DNA of 64,000 nucleotides from NCBI GenBank assembly GCA_016207165.1, contig JACQQD010000001.1, positions 62,001 to 126,000 of the forward strand. The letters run 5' to 3'. The DNA is from Microcaldota archaeon (GTDB lineage: Archaea > Micrarchaeota > Micrarchaeia > Norongarragalinales > Norongarragalinaceae). Below, piece after piece: positions 7,654 through 15,147 of the stretch. A model generated the notes under the pieces. The model saw only the letters and a program-made list of their open reading frames with translations, was not told where the DNA came from and did no database searches. The position numbers and the translations under genes are program-made. Each line of letters begins with the position of its first letter. The first letter of the stretch is position 1.

Positions 7654-8427
7654 ATGGACAAACCCAAGATCGTGTCGGTGTCCGGCGCGGATTCAGACCA
7701 AACACAGCGGGACGCGTTGGGGGTGCCCCCGTTGCCTGGCGGCGAACCGCAGCCAAAAAGGTCGTCTCCGGAAACCCGACTCGTGGCCCCCCCAAACCTG
7801 CAACGCGGGCAGACGAATCAATCAAGCCTTCAACCCAAGCAAACGGTTCTTCAACCCGCATTTGAATCCGAGTCCGAAATTCCTCCGGAACGAATGACGC
7901 CGGAATCGCCGCTTGTTTCACAACCCGTTTCCAGAACGCAGACGGAATCCGAAGTTTCAATGCCGCGTCCTGTCGCGGAGCCGTCACCATCGAAACCGGA
8001 AAACCCGGAGCAATCCACGCCGGGTGCCACTTCCAAACCGCCGGACCCGCTTGCTGTGGAGCCGGAGCAACCCGTGGTTCAAGTCCGGCCCGTTTTGTCC
8101 GACCCCGTTTCGGCGCCGCCGTGGGTGGCGCGGAACCAGCCGCGTCCGAAAGTGTTTATGCGTCCCGAGTTTGACGACCGCGAGGACGAGGCGTTGGCCC
8201 GCGACTTGTTGTCTGATTCAAAGCCCCGCATCGTGGCCCGCCGGGACGTGGCCCAGGAATACCGTGAACAGGCTTCCCGTGACATTCTGCCACCGTCCCC
8301 GCCTCCGCATCCGTTGACCATGGACGAGCAGCGGGCGCACGCCAAGGGGCTGGCGCAGAAAATCCACGAGGGAAAACAGTCGGAAGGCTTTTTCTCGAAA
8401 CTCAAACGCAGGCTTGGGTGGCCGTAG
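7654..8427 (+). CDS. Pro-rich, mostly disordered 257-aa protein of the ubiquitin-like locus
   Basis: The ATG at 7654 is the first ATG of the ORF; the TTG at 7579 would overlap the divergent promoter. Residues 1-185 are rich in Pro, Ser, Gln and Glu with many PxxP-like stretches and no fold is visible. The C-terminal 75 residues are charged and helical (DDREDEALARDLLSD, DEQRAHAKGLAQKIHEGK), ending in a basic amphipathic FFSKLKRRLGWP. It overlaps the JAMM gene by 10 bases, so it heads the rightward operon. It may be a scaffold, a substrate or a membrane- or nucleic-acid-docking protein; none of this is proven. Confidence 0.75.
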   Translation: MDKPKIVSVSGADSDQTQRDALGVPPLPGGEPQPKRSSPETRLVAPPNLQRGQTNQSSLQPKQTVLQPAFESESEIPPERMTPESPLVSQPVSRTQTESEVSMPRPVAEPSPSKPENPEQSTPGATSKPPDPLAVEPEQPVVQVRPVLSDPVSAPPWVARNQPRPKVFMRPEFDDREDEALARDLLSDSKPRIVARRDVAQEYREQASRDILPPSPPPHPLTMDEQRAHAKGLAQKIHEGKQSEGFFSKLKRRLGWP

Positions 8428-8870
8428 CCTTGTACGACGTGTACTTGTCTGCGGACGTGGTGGAAAAAGCCCAAACGCATTTCCGCACCGCCGCGTCCCG
8501 GGGCAAGGAAGCCATGGGCTTGTTGTTGGGGTCCGCCTTCGTCTGGAACGGCAACCCGTATGCCGTGGCGGAACGGTACGTGACGGCGTCCAACGACGCG
8601 ACGGCGGTCAGCGTTCGCTTTTCTCGCGAGGCGTTTTCCGATCTTTCCAAAAAACTCAACGGCTTTCGCGTGGTGGGCTGGACGCACAGCCATCCCGACT
8701 ACGGGTGTTTTCTGTCGTCCACCGACGTGGCGACGCAGGAATCGTTTTTTTCGGAGGACTTCCATTTTGCGTTCGTCGTGGACCCGGTGCGCGGCGAAAA
8801 GAAATGCTTCAAAGTGCGAAACGGTCAAAGCGTGCCCGTGGGTTTCGCCGTGATTCGGAGGAAGCGCTAA
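8418..8870 (+). CDS. JAMM/MPN+ metalloprotease (Rpn11-like deubiquitinase)
   Basis: A 150-aa single-domain protein with GTG start at 8418 inside the end of the previous gene. The catalytic set is complete: Glu31 in GKEAMGLLLG, then H90-S-H92-P with Ser100 and Asp103 in THSHPDYGCFLSSTD (HxHPx6SxxD). Zn would be held by H90, H92 and D103, with Glu31 as general base. Such enzymes cleave isopeptide bonds after Gly-Gly. Since the modifier ends exactly at GG, its job here is probably deconjugation, not maturation. Its stop overlaps the next ATG by one base (TAATG). Confidence 0.92.
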   Translation: MAVALYDVYLSADVVEKAQTHFRTAASRGKEAMGLLLGSAFVWNGNPYAVAERYVTASNDATAVSVRFSREAFSDLSKKLNGFRVVGWTHSHPDYGCFLSSTDVATQESFFSEDFHFAFVVDPVRGEKKCFKVRNGQSVPVGFAVIRRKR

Positions 8871-9658
8871 TGGAGGAACGGCAGGACGGTGTGTTGGCCT
8901 CCGATGGCGCGGTTCCCAAGCAAGCGCCCAAAACCAGGAAAAAGCGGAAAGCCGCCCAGCGCTTCAAGGTCACGCGGTTTGACAAGGATTTAGTCAAACT
9001 CATTCACGCTGGCACGACGAACCTCAAAGACGCATGCCAACAATTGGGCGTGGACTACGACTCGGCGCGAAGCCGTGCGCTGGCCATGGCGGAAAAAAAG
9101 TGGCTGGTCACCGACCCCTCGCATGCCGACGTGTTCCGCTTGGGTTTGGAGGGCTACAACCAGTTTGCCTCCGTCGTCAAACCCAAAGCCAAGTCATTGG
9201 CGGCCAAGGCGTCGGGGCGGTCGCCGCCCAAGGCGGCGGTCGCCGATTCGGAACCCGTGCCTCCACTGGAAGACGTGGATTCGCTGCCTTCGGCGTCCAA
9301 TGCCGTGGACTTGGCGGACTTGCTCCGCCGGGGCGCGCCCAAGTTGACGTCGGGGGAGCCGACGGATTACGGGTTGCCTGCGCCGTCACCTTCGCTGCCG
9401 GTGCCGCCCGTGACGCAGAAAAACGCCGCGGAAAGCACGGTGTGCGAACTGTGTCGGGCGCCGTTTAAGTTGTCCGTCAAGAATCTGGAGGGCGCCAAGT
9501 ACGCGCACTGTTTCTGCGGGGCCGCGTACCACAAGGACTGCTATCACGCGTTGGTGGAAGGCGGGGGCCGGTGCGCGCGGTGCGGAAGAAAGCTTTCACT
9601 CATCCTGGATCGGCACGCGGATGAGGCCCTCAAAAGCGTCAAGGATTTGTTTGACTAG
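8870..9658 (+). CDS. HTH-like protein with C-terminal RING-like C4HC3 zinc domain (candidate E3)
   Basis: The 262-aa protein is coupled to the JAMM gene by a TAATG overlap. Residues 1-30 are basic. Residues 32-80 (FDKDLVKLIHAGTTNLKDAC to EKKWLVT) read as a small helix-turn-helix or winged-helix-like domain. Residues 105-188 form a Pro/Ala/Ser linker. Residues 192-238 form C-x2-C-x18-C-x-C-x4-H-x2-C-x10-C-x2-C, with ligands C192, C195, C214, C216, H221, C224, C235 and C238. This is the cross-brace pattern of RING/RING-CH/PHD-like binuclear treble-clef domains. In this context it is the best E3 candidate. Another zinc-binding role cannot be excluded. Confidence 0.8.
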   Translation: MEERQDGVLASDGAVPKQAPKTRKKRKAAQRFKVTRFDKDLVKLIHAGTTNLKDACQQLGVDYDSARSRALAMAEKKWLVTDPSHADVFRLGLEGYNQFASVVKPKAKSLAAKASGRSPPKAAVADSEPVPPLEDVDSLPSASNAVDLADLLRRGAPKLTSGEPTDYGLPAPSPSLPVPPVTQKNAAESTVCELCRAPFKLSVKNLEGAKYAHCFCGAAYHKDCYHALVEGGGRCARCGRKLSLILDRHADEALKSVKDLFD

Positions 9659-9660
9659 GC

Positions 9661-10044
9661 CTATTCTTTTGCTTGAATGGTTACTTTGTGAGTCAGAAAC
9701 GTCAGAAACTCAAGGCCCGAATGGCCGTGGTCGTCGGTATGCAACGACGCAATTACTTGCTTTTTTTTGTTTATGATTTCGACTCGTTTCCGCAGGTATT
9801 CTAGGACTTCGTCCGCCGTTGCAGGGTTTTTTCTACCGCGCCGGGAAGTGATGCTCGCGTCTTCTCCCTCTACCTTGATCTCGGTTCGAACCAGGTTGTT
9901 TCGCCGGAGGTGGGCGAGCCTCGGTAACCCGGAAGACCGGCGCAGGGTTTTTTCTCCCGGGTGACGAATGTATGCGGTCAACGAGTACGTTATTCCGGCA
10001 CGATTTAATCGTCCTATCAGGCTCTTCGTCGCTGCGTACACCAT
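9661..10044 (-). CDS. Unknown 127-aa protein downstream of E1
   Basis: I take ATG 10044; the GTG at 10098, overlapping the end of the E1 gene by 19 bases, is an alternative. The listed ORF up to 10350 is only the E1 shadow joined to this gene. The product is basic with alternating segments: VYAATKSLIGRLNRAGITYS, strand VRTEIKVEGEDASITS, helix TADEVLEYLRKRVEII and strand HSGLEFLTFLTHKVTIQ. No family is recognised. Codons (AGA, ATA, TTA, AAA) are clearly more A-rich than in E1, suggesting a different origin or weaker selection. Its stop lies 2 bases from the stop of the RING-like gene. Confidence 0.65.
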   Translation of the reverse strand: MVYAATKSLIGRLNRAGITYSLTAYIRHPGEKTLRRSSGLPRLAHLRRNNLVRTEIKVEGEDASITSRRGRKNPATADEVLEYLRKRVEIINKKKQVIASLHTDDHGHSGLEFLTFLTHKVTIQAKE

Positions 10045-10079
10045 GATGACTAATTTTCCAGGGTCTTTAACTGCGTTTC

Positions 10080-10850
10080 TTAGGGATGCACCGGGCACGT
10101 TTTTCTTTTGGGAACCTCGAAGGTTTGCGTTTGCTGGGTTAAGCCGTTGTAGTGCACGTACGTTCCCGCGCCAGAGTTTTGTTGCAACAAGTTGGCCAGC
10201 CAGGCGTTGACTTGCATGGCGGACACCACGGACGTGGTCGTCGGAAGGGCGGGGGTTTTGGGGTCCAGGTAATCCAGGACTTCCCCGACGCAGCTGTACT
10301 TTTTCCACAGCAGTTTGTAGTCGCGGTTGTTCATGCCGCACTCCAGGCATGAAGACGGTTTGGATACGACCTGCAGCTTTCCAAAGAATCCGTTGGTGCC
10401 GCCATCAAACAGGGGCGCGTAATGATAGGTTTGGGCGTTTGTGTGAAGGCGCGCGCCCAGGTTGTCCAAACAACCAAAAACGGCGTCGTGCGTTTGGAAC
10501 GCGGTTTCCGGAATCGTTTCCACGGCCCGGTGGTCCGGCGTGATGGCGGTGTCAGGAAACGTTTTGGCGGCTTTTTCGACGATGACGTCGGCCTTGAATC
10601 GGTGCGTTTGCGCGTCGCTTGAATCAAAGAAGACGCAGCGGTTCAAGTTGGCCGGAACCACGGTGTCAAAGTCAACGACGGTGATCTTTCCGACGCCCAA
10701 TTGAAGCAAGAGCTTGACGGTTTCGTTGCCCAAGGCCCCTGCTCCGATGACCAAGACGTTTTGCTTCCTGATTTTTTCCTGGTCCCATTGCGCAACGCGT
10801 TTTTGGCGGTCGAAGCGGTCCGCGTCCACAACCTTAATTTCAGGCGCCAT
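10080..10850 (-). CDS. E1-like (ThiF/UBA family) modifier-activating enzyme
   Basis: A 256-aa ThiF-fold adenylating enzyme. Visible are the nucleotide loop GAGALGN (36-42), VVDFDTVVPANLNR (58-71) with the Arg finger, DNLGAR (129-134), the FDGGTNGFFG loop (148-157), a CxxC pair C168/C171 and C252-P-V-H255 completing a zinc site. Cys187 in KKYSCVGEV lies where the thioester Cys occurs in UBA3-like E1s (PMCT). It lacks the ubiquitin-fold and second adenylation domains of eukaryotic E1s. It should adenylate the GG tail of the modifier and pass it to E2. Its ATG shares CATG with the divergent dtdA start. Confidence 0.92.
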   Translation of the reverse strand: MAPEIKVVDADRFDRQKRVAQWDQEKIRKQNVLVIGAGALGNETVKLLLQLGVGKITVVDFDTVVPANLNRCVFFDSSDAQTHRFKADVIVEKAAKTFPDTAITPDHRAVETIPETAFQTHDAVFGCLDNLGARLHTNAQTYHYAPLFDGGTNGFFGKLQVVSKPSSCLECGMNNRDYKLLWKKYSCVGEVLDYLDPKTPALPTTTSVVSAMQVNAWLANLLQQNSGAGTYVHYNGLTQQTQTFEVPKRKTCPVHP

Positions 10851-11643
10851 GCACGCCTTGTACGTGCCAACGTTTTTCTATTCGACGGACGACGCGGCGG
10901 GCGTGAACGCGGCAAACGCGCTGCGCCACGCCCGACTAAACCGGCCCTTGAAAATCAACGGGTTTGCGGCGTGGCGGTTTGACGGGTTTGATTTGGTGGA
11001 AACGGGTTCGCGGACGGTTCAATTCCAGGATGCGGATTTGTTTGAAACGGATTTGGTCGTGTTCTTGTCTCGTCATGCGTCCGCCTCCAAGACTCCGTGC
11101 TTTACGTGTCACGTGACCGGCAATTTTGGGCCCGCCAATCCGGATATGGGCGGGCGGGATGGAACGCTTTCCCGTGCGTCCGCGTTTTGGTTGAAGCGAT
11201 TTTATCTGGCGCTTCAGGAACGCGCGGGCCACGTCTTTTTGGAGGCCACGCACCACGGCCCAACCCTTCAAACGCCGAGTTTGTTCGTGGAAATTGGTTC
11301 GGAAGGGGCCGAATGGAAGAAACCGGAGAACGGCGTGGCGTTGGCCGAATCGGTGCTGGCCGCGTTGTCTCGAAAGGATGAAGGCAAGGCGGCTTTGGGG
11401 TTGGGTGGCGCGCATTACTGTTCCGCTTTCGCTCCGCTGATGCAGGAGGGCTGGGCCTTGTCGCATGTCGCTTCAAAGCATTCCGTGGGTTTTGTGACGA
11501 AGGACCTCGTCAAGCAGGCGGTGGAAAAGACGGTGGAGCCGGTGGAACATGTTTTCCTGGACTTCAAGGGTTTGCCCGCGGAAAAGAAAAAAGAGATTCC
11601 GGCTTGGTGTGAACAACTGGGTTTGGCGTGGGAGCGGGTTTAG
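10849..11643 (+). CDS. dtdA: Archaeal/plant-type D-aminoacyl-tRNA deacylase
   Basis: A 264-aa member of the DtdA (DTD2/GEK1) family, which removes D-amino acids from mischarged tRNA. Family hallmarks are the CHVTGNFGPA segment, the metal-site stretch EATHHGPTLQTPSLFVEIGS and the LGGAHYC motif. The ATG at 10849 overlaps the E1 ATG; in-frame TTG 10858 or GTG 10864 would still keep the first strand (YVPTFFYS), and a TATA-like CTTAATTTC at about 10832 would suit such a leaderless start. It ends convergently with the GNAT gene, overlapping by 4 bases. Confidence 0.9.
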   Translation: MHALYVPTFFYSTDDAAGVNAANALRHARLNRPLKINGFAAWRFDGFDLVETGSRTVQFQDADLFETDLVVFLSRHASASKTPCFTCHVTGNFGPANPDMGGRDGTLSRASAFWLKRFYLALQERAGHVFLEATHHGPTLQTPSLFVEIGSEGAEWKKPENGVALAESVLAALSRKDEGKAALGLGGAHYCSAFAPLMQEGWALSHVASKHSVGFVTKDLVKQAVEKTVEPVEHVFLDFKGLPAEKKKEIPAWCEQLGLAWERV

Positions 11644-12491
11644 ATTCGCGGCCGGTATGGGTGCTTGGGGGTTGGTTTTTTGCCTGCGGCGTGGATTCGT
11701 CGCCACGCGACTTTGACGCGGGCCGTGTTGGGAAGCCGGTAGCTTGGCCGGACGTTGAATCGGGTGGGGCGTTCGGCGTTGGTCAGCTCCGCCAGGGGCA
11801 TGTGTTGGTTGATGTCGCTGGCGGTGGCGTTCCAATTGGCTTGCAGGGATTCGTCGGTGTGGTGTTGTTGGTTCAAGTGCTCTCGCCAAAGACGGATGAG
11901 TTCTTCGTCGCTGTAGCGGTCCATGGCCTTGAGTTGTTTTGGCTCGGGAGACGGCATGGGTGGGCCAGTCAGGTGGCGGGTTTGGTGCTGAAAACCGTTG
12001 AAAAGCAAGTTTCTTTTGATGTGGTTCATTTCCACGCGTCGCGTCAACTCCAGGACTTCGCCGCGGGTGAACGGCCGGAAGCCGTGTCGGGCGTAGAACG
12101 ATCGGAGTTCGTCGCTAGAAAGCCTGCGGTCGCCGATGGCTTGCGGATGCAGGTAGAGTGGCACGTTGGATTTCTTGGCCAATTGCACGACGAGACGGAG
12201 CAGTTCGGAGCCGATTCCTTGTCCGCGGTACGCCGGCGCCACGGAGAGCTGGCTTAACTCGACCCATTCGGAACCCGTCTTGGCGAGCATGTGGCCTTCT
12301 CTAGTCCGGAAGCCCGCGTACGCGACCAAATTGCCCGTTTGCAATTCCCGTACTTGGATGACGGGTTCGCCTTGAAAGTCGCCAGACCAGTGCAATAGTT
12401 CTTCCACCACGACTTTCTTCCCGTCCACGGTGGCTTCGGCGATTTTCCGGGTGCGGGCCACGCGGCCCGTCTCCGTGGCTTTTTCTTCCAT
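11640..12491 (-). CDS. GNAT-family N-acetyltransferase with long basic C-terminal extension
   Basis: In this 283-aa protein, residues about 20-155 form a GNAT fold: motif A is LSQLSVAPAYRGQGIGSELLRLV with the acetyl-CoA loop RGQGIG, and FYARHGFRPF is motif B. The last 120 residues (SPEPKQLKAMDRYSDEELIR onward) are basic, helical then Pro/Arg-rich, and not part of a standard GNAT domain. The substrate is unknown; a protein or small-molecule amine is possible. The gene is convergent with dtdA. Confidence 0.8.
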   Translation of the reverse strand: MEEKATETGRVARTRKIAEATVDGKKVVVEELLHWSGDFQGEPVIQVRELQTGNLVAYAGFRTREGHMLAKTGSEWVELSQLSVAPAYRGQGIGSELLRLVVQLAKKSNVPLYLHPQAIGDRRLSSDELRSFYARHGFRPFTRGEVLELTRRVEMNHIKRNLLFNGFQHQTRHLTGPPMPSPEPKQLKAMDRYSDEELIRLWREHLNQQHHTDESLQANWNATASDINQHMPLAELTNAERPTRFNVRPSYRLPNTARVKVAWRRIHAAGKKPTPKHPYRPRI

Positions 12492-12563
12492 GAAGGTGAC
12501 TTATGGGGTTTGATTTCAAAAAACTTTTCATGCGTCAAAGTTCGGTTGCTTTTTCCCCTTGCT

Positions 12564-13679
12564 TTAGTACTGAGAAAGTTTCCTCTGGGTTAAAATCCGG
12601 CTTTTCTTGAGGTATTGGCTCCAAGGCTGTTTCAAGCGTTTTTTCAGTTCTGTTACGGCGTCGTTGAAGTTGGAGGTTTTGAACGGCGGCCGGGTGAAGG
12701 CGTGCCGCACGTTTTCTCGAACCTCCCAAACGCCTACGGGCACGACGTATTTTGGTGAGACTTCTCGGAACACGATGGCGCGCGCCTGCCGCTTCATCTT
12801 GAAAAGCGCTTCCGCGACGCCGAAGCGTCCGGCGTAGTAGCCGCCGCCCTCGCCTTCCGCGTAACGGGTTCGGCCTTCAAACGCCTCGTATTCGTGTGCG
12901 ATGTTGGACTGGTTTTCAAAGGATTCGAATTGCTCGAACTCCCACGCGCCGGGAAGCAAGAGGATTTCGAAGTGGTTGTACAAATAGTTGTTCGAATAAA
13001 TTCGGTACTCGCCGGTTTCGGGAAACCCTCGGATTTGTTCCAGCCACTCTTTGGCAATCATGTCGTCCGTGGCGGTGATGCTCCACTTGGTTGGAACTAG
13101 TTTTCGCTTTTGGCCCAAAATCCCGGCGGACAACAGTTTTTGGACGTAGTGGTAGTCAAACCGCGGCAGCAGTTCGGAAAGCGCATCTTTGACCTTGAGT
13201 TTTTCCTGGATTAACGCGTCGACTTTCTTGGGCACTTTCGGGTTTTCCGTCAGCCGCATGCGCTCCAAAACCCCGGAGGGCCCCATGGGTTGGACGTGTT
13301 CTGAAAACGAGAGGGAAAACCGAGGCGTTTTTTCGAATTGCATTTCCACGTCCAACGGCTTTTGCGCGGCCGCCAGCCAGAACGCTTCTTCCTCGGTGCG
13401 GTGGACGTGTTGGACGGTGAAGCCGCGGGCAAGCAGTGCGCGGTGGCGCAAGAGTTCCGGGTAATTCAGCCCGTACAAGTCCGTGGGCGCATCCAGTACG
13501 CCTTCATCCAGTCCCACCAGGGGCCCGGCGCGAACGGACGGATACCCGTATTCGCCGACGAACACGTTGGGCGGCGAGGGGCCAAACGTGGTCTTGGATA
13601 GCCTCGGCAAAACCTGGTTTTCCAGGTCCCGCATCCACGTCTTGCCCCGGATCCACTCGTACACGGAATCGCGCTGCAT
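12564..13679 (-). CDS. nreA: NreA-like archaeal DNA repair protein
   Basis: A 371-aa protein of the archaeal NreA/NreB family. The signature PPNVFVGEYGYPSVRAGPL lies near residues 36-54, followed by family stretches such as FSLSFSEHVQPMGPSG and KWSITATDDMIAKEWLEQI. Haloferax NreA acts in mitomycin C repair with UvrABC and PCNA. The protein ends in QRKLSQY, which fits a PCNA-interacting QxxLxxY motif at the very C terminus. The N terminus has no Cys pair, although many NreA proteins begin with a small zinc site, so this is a shortened form. Confidence 0.85.
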   Translation of the reverse strand: MQRDSVYEWIRGKTWMRDLENQVLPRLSKTTFGPSPPNVFVGEYGYPSVRAGPLVGLDEGVLDAPTDLYGLNYPELLRHRALLARGFTVQHVHRTEEEAFWLAAAQKPLDVEMQFEKTPRFSLSFSEHVQPMGPSGVLERMRLTENPKVPKKVDALIQEKLKVKDALSELLPRFDYHYVQKLLSAGILGQKRKLVPTKWSITATDDMIAKEWLEQIRGFPETGEYRIYSNNYLYNHFEILLLPGAWEFEQFESFENQSNIAHEYEAFEGRTRYAEGEGGGYYAGRFGVAEALFKMKRQARAIVFREVSPKYVVPVGVWEVRENVRHAFTRPPFKTSNFNDAVTELKKRLKQPWSQYLKKSRILTQRKLSQY

Positions 13680-14030
13680 GACCTGCCTTTTCCACGCCCC
13701 CGTTTAAGCCCTTTTCCAGACCCAACTCTTTTACCAGTCTCTTACAAGCCTCTTACTAGTACCTCACGAGCCTTTTACGGACCACCAATGGCATCTTATT
13801 GGTCTCTTATGCGGTATCTTACAGAGTCCTTGGTATCAGAGGTGCCCCTTATTCGGCCAATACCGGAATCGTAAGTCTTTTATAAGGCTCCGACGTATCC
13901 CTTACTTGTGCCTGTTGGGCACGAAACATCTGTGGTGGGGAAAGAAAGCCAAGGGGGTTCACGCCCCCTCGGTTTTCTTTTCGGTTTCGGGTGACTTAGT
14001 TTCGTGGAAGTTTTTCAAGCCAAGGAAAAA
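13680..14030. other. Intergenic stretch with degenerate short repeats and a strong hairpin
   Basis: From 13720 to 13840 a degenerate unit like CTCTTAC/CTCTTAT recurs every 10-13 bases (TCTTACAAG, TCTTACTAG, CTTTTACGG, TCTTATTGG). A TATA-like CTTTTATAAGG lies at about 13876-13886, and RNA starting near 13905 would carry GTGCC-TGTTG-GGCAC and then the long hairpin listed separately. No ORF is convincing here. It may be a structured leader of the ATPase gene or an independent small RNA. Confidence 0.4.
13944..13977 (+). terminator. Strong stem-loop followed by a T-rich run
   Basis: GAAAGCCAAGGGGG pairs with CCCCCTCGGTTTTC around a TTCACG loop, giving a 14-base stem with one mismatch and one G-T pair, followed by TTTTCGG. 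It resembles an intrinsic terminator or a structured 5' leader element. The start codon of the downstream ATPase is about 55 bases further on, so attenuation or leader structure is possible. Confidence 0.45.
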
Positions 14031-15131
14031 ATGCTGGCCAATTTGGGTTGGAGCGAGAACCCGTTTGTCAAGGATTTGCGGTTTTCCGAGAGGGATTACT
14101 TTCTGAAATTTTATTACCCGTTGGAGGCTCAGGAGATCCTCAAGCGCTTGGCTTTTGACGCCAAGGCCTGCCTGTTCTTGGGGCCCAAGGGTGTTGGAAA
14201 GACTTCGGCCATGTATTTTGTGGCGTACGGCTTGCCCAAAGACCAGTTTGACACCGTGATTTTCAAGGAGCCGCCGCAAAGCTTGGAAGAGTTGGCGGAG
14301 CAAAGCGGTTTTGGCCGGCAAGGCTTCTTGGACAAATTGCTCAAAAAGCCGTTTTCCCGGCAGAACCTCGTGGACGCGCTCAAGCGCCACGGCAAGAAAA
14401 TCGTTTTTTTCCTGGATGAGGCGCATTTGGAGAAAAACCATTCGATGTACATGGAGTTCAAGTATCTTTTGGACGACGTGCCGAACTTGCGGCTGGTCTT
14501 GTCCGCGTTAAGCAAGGAGGGTTTTCCCGACTCGCTTCTGCATTTGGTCGGCGAGCCCAACACGTTCTTGCGCCGGAGTTTCACCGGAGGGGAAATGACG
14601 CGGCTGATTTCGCACCGCATTGCGGCGGTCGGCGGGTCGCCGCTCAAGCCGTTTCCGCAGGCGTATTTGGACTCCATGTTGACGGAACAAAACCTGCTGT
14701 CGCCTCGGTACGTGTTTGACGAGCTCAACGCGTTTCTGGCGGGCTTGGCCACCGGGGAGTCCACGTGGAAGGGCGCGGCGGAGTACGCCGGCAACCCGAT
14801 TGTCGAGGCGGCGGTGGCCGCTTCGGTGGGAACCACGCGGTCGCATGCGGAGTGGTGGCCGCAGTTGTCGCCTTCTCAGAGTGCCATCATGGATTATTTG
14901 TTGCAACAGCGCGAGGCGACCCTTCAAGACATCATGAAGGCCACTTCGTTGTCGCAGAACACGTCGTTTAACGCCTTGTACCAGTTGCGGGGCGATGACG
15001 CGGCGGAAAAAAAGCGCAAGCCCAAGGTGCCTTTTCCTTTGGTCAAGGCCAAAAGCGTGAGGGTGGGCGCGCGCAAGAAGAACGTGTACGTGGTGGTGGA
15101 CAAGGTACGAAACCTGTTCACCACGCATTGA
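14031..15131 (+). CDS. AAA+ ATPase with C-terminal winged helix, Orc1/Cdc6-like architecture
   Basis: I use ATG 14031 (MLANLGWSENPF) over the GTG at 14004, giving 366 aa. LGWSENPFV at the N terminus, Walker A GPKGVGKTS and Walker B IVFFLDEAH match the ExeA/Orc1-type AAA+ group. The C-terminal part (LSPSQSAIMDYLLQQREATL onward) reads as a winged-helix DNA-binding domain with a basic tail (RVGARKKNVYVVV). It precedes a 44-aa ORF and a histone gene. It may be a DNA-binding ATPase or an initiator-like protein; I do not see enough to call it the origin protein. Confidence 0.75.
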   Translation: MLANLGWSENPFVKDLRFSERDYFLKFYYPLEAQEILKRLAFDAKACLFLGPKGVGKTSAMYFVAYGLPKDQFDTVIFKEPPQSLEELAEQSGFGRQGFLDKLLKKPFSRQNLVDALKRHGKKIVFFLDEAHLEKNHSMYMEFKYLLDDVPNLRLVLSALSKEGFPDSLLHLVGEPNTFLRRSFTGGEMTRLISHRIAAVGGSPLKPFPQAYLDSMLTEQNLLSPRYVFDELNAFLAGLATGESTWKGAAEYAGNPIVEAAVAASVGTTRSHAEWWPQLSPSQSAIMDYLLQQREATLQDIMKATSLSQNTSFNALYQLRGDDAAEKKRKPKVPFPLVKAKSVRVGARKKNVYVVVDKVRNLFTTH

Positions 15132-15147
15132 AGTGGGGGGAGAGACT

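Noticed and set aside
9661-10350. 229-aa ORF as a single gene
   Set aside because: The first 85-100 codons lie inside the E1 gene in another frame; only the part from 10044 (or 10098) looks real.
13720-13840. CRISPR array
   Set aside because: The CTCTTAC-like units are only 7-13 bases long, degenerate and without spacers of even length; no cas genes are present.
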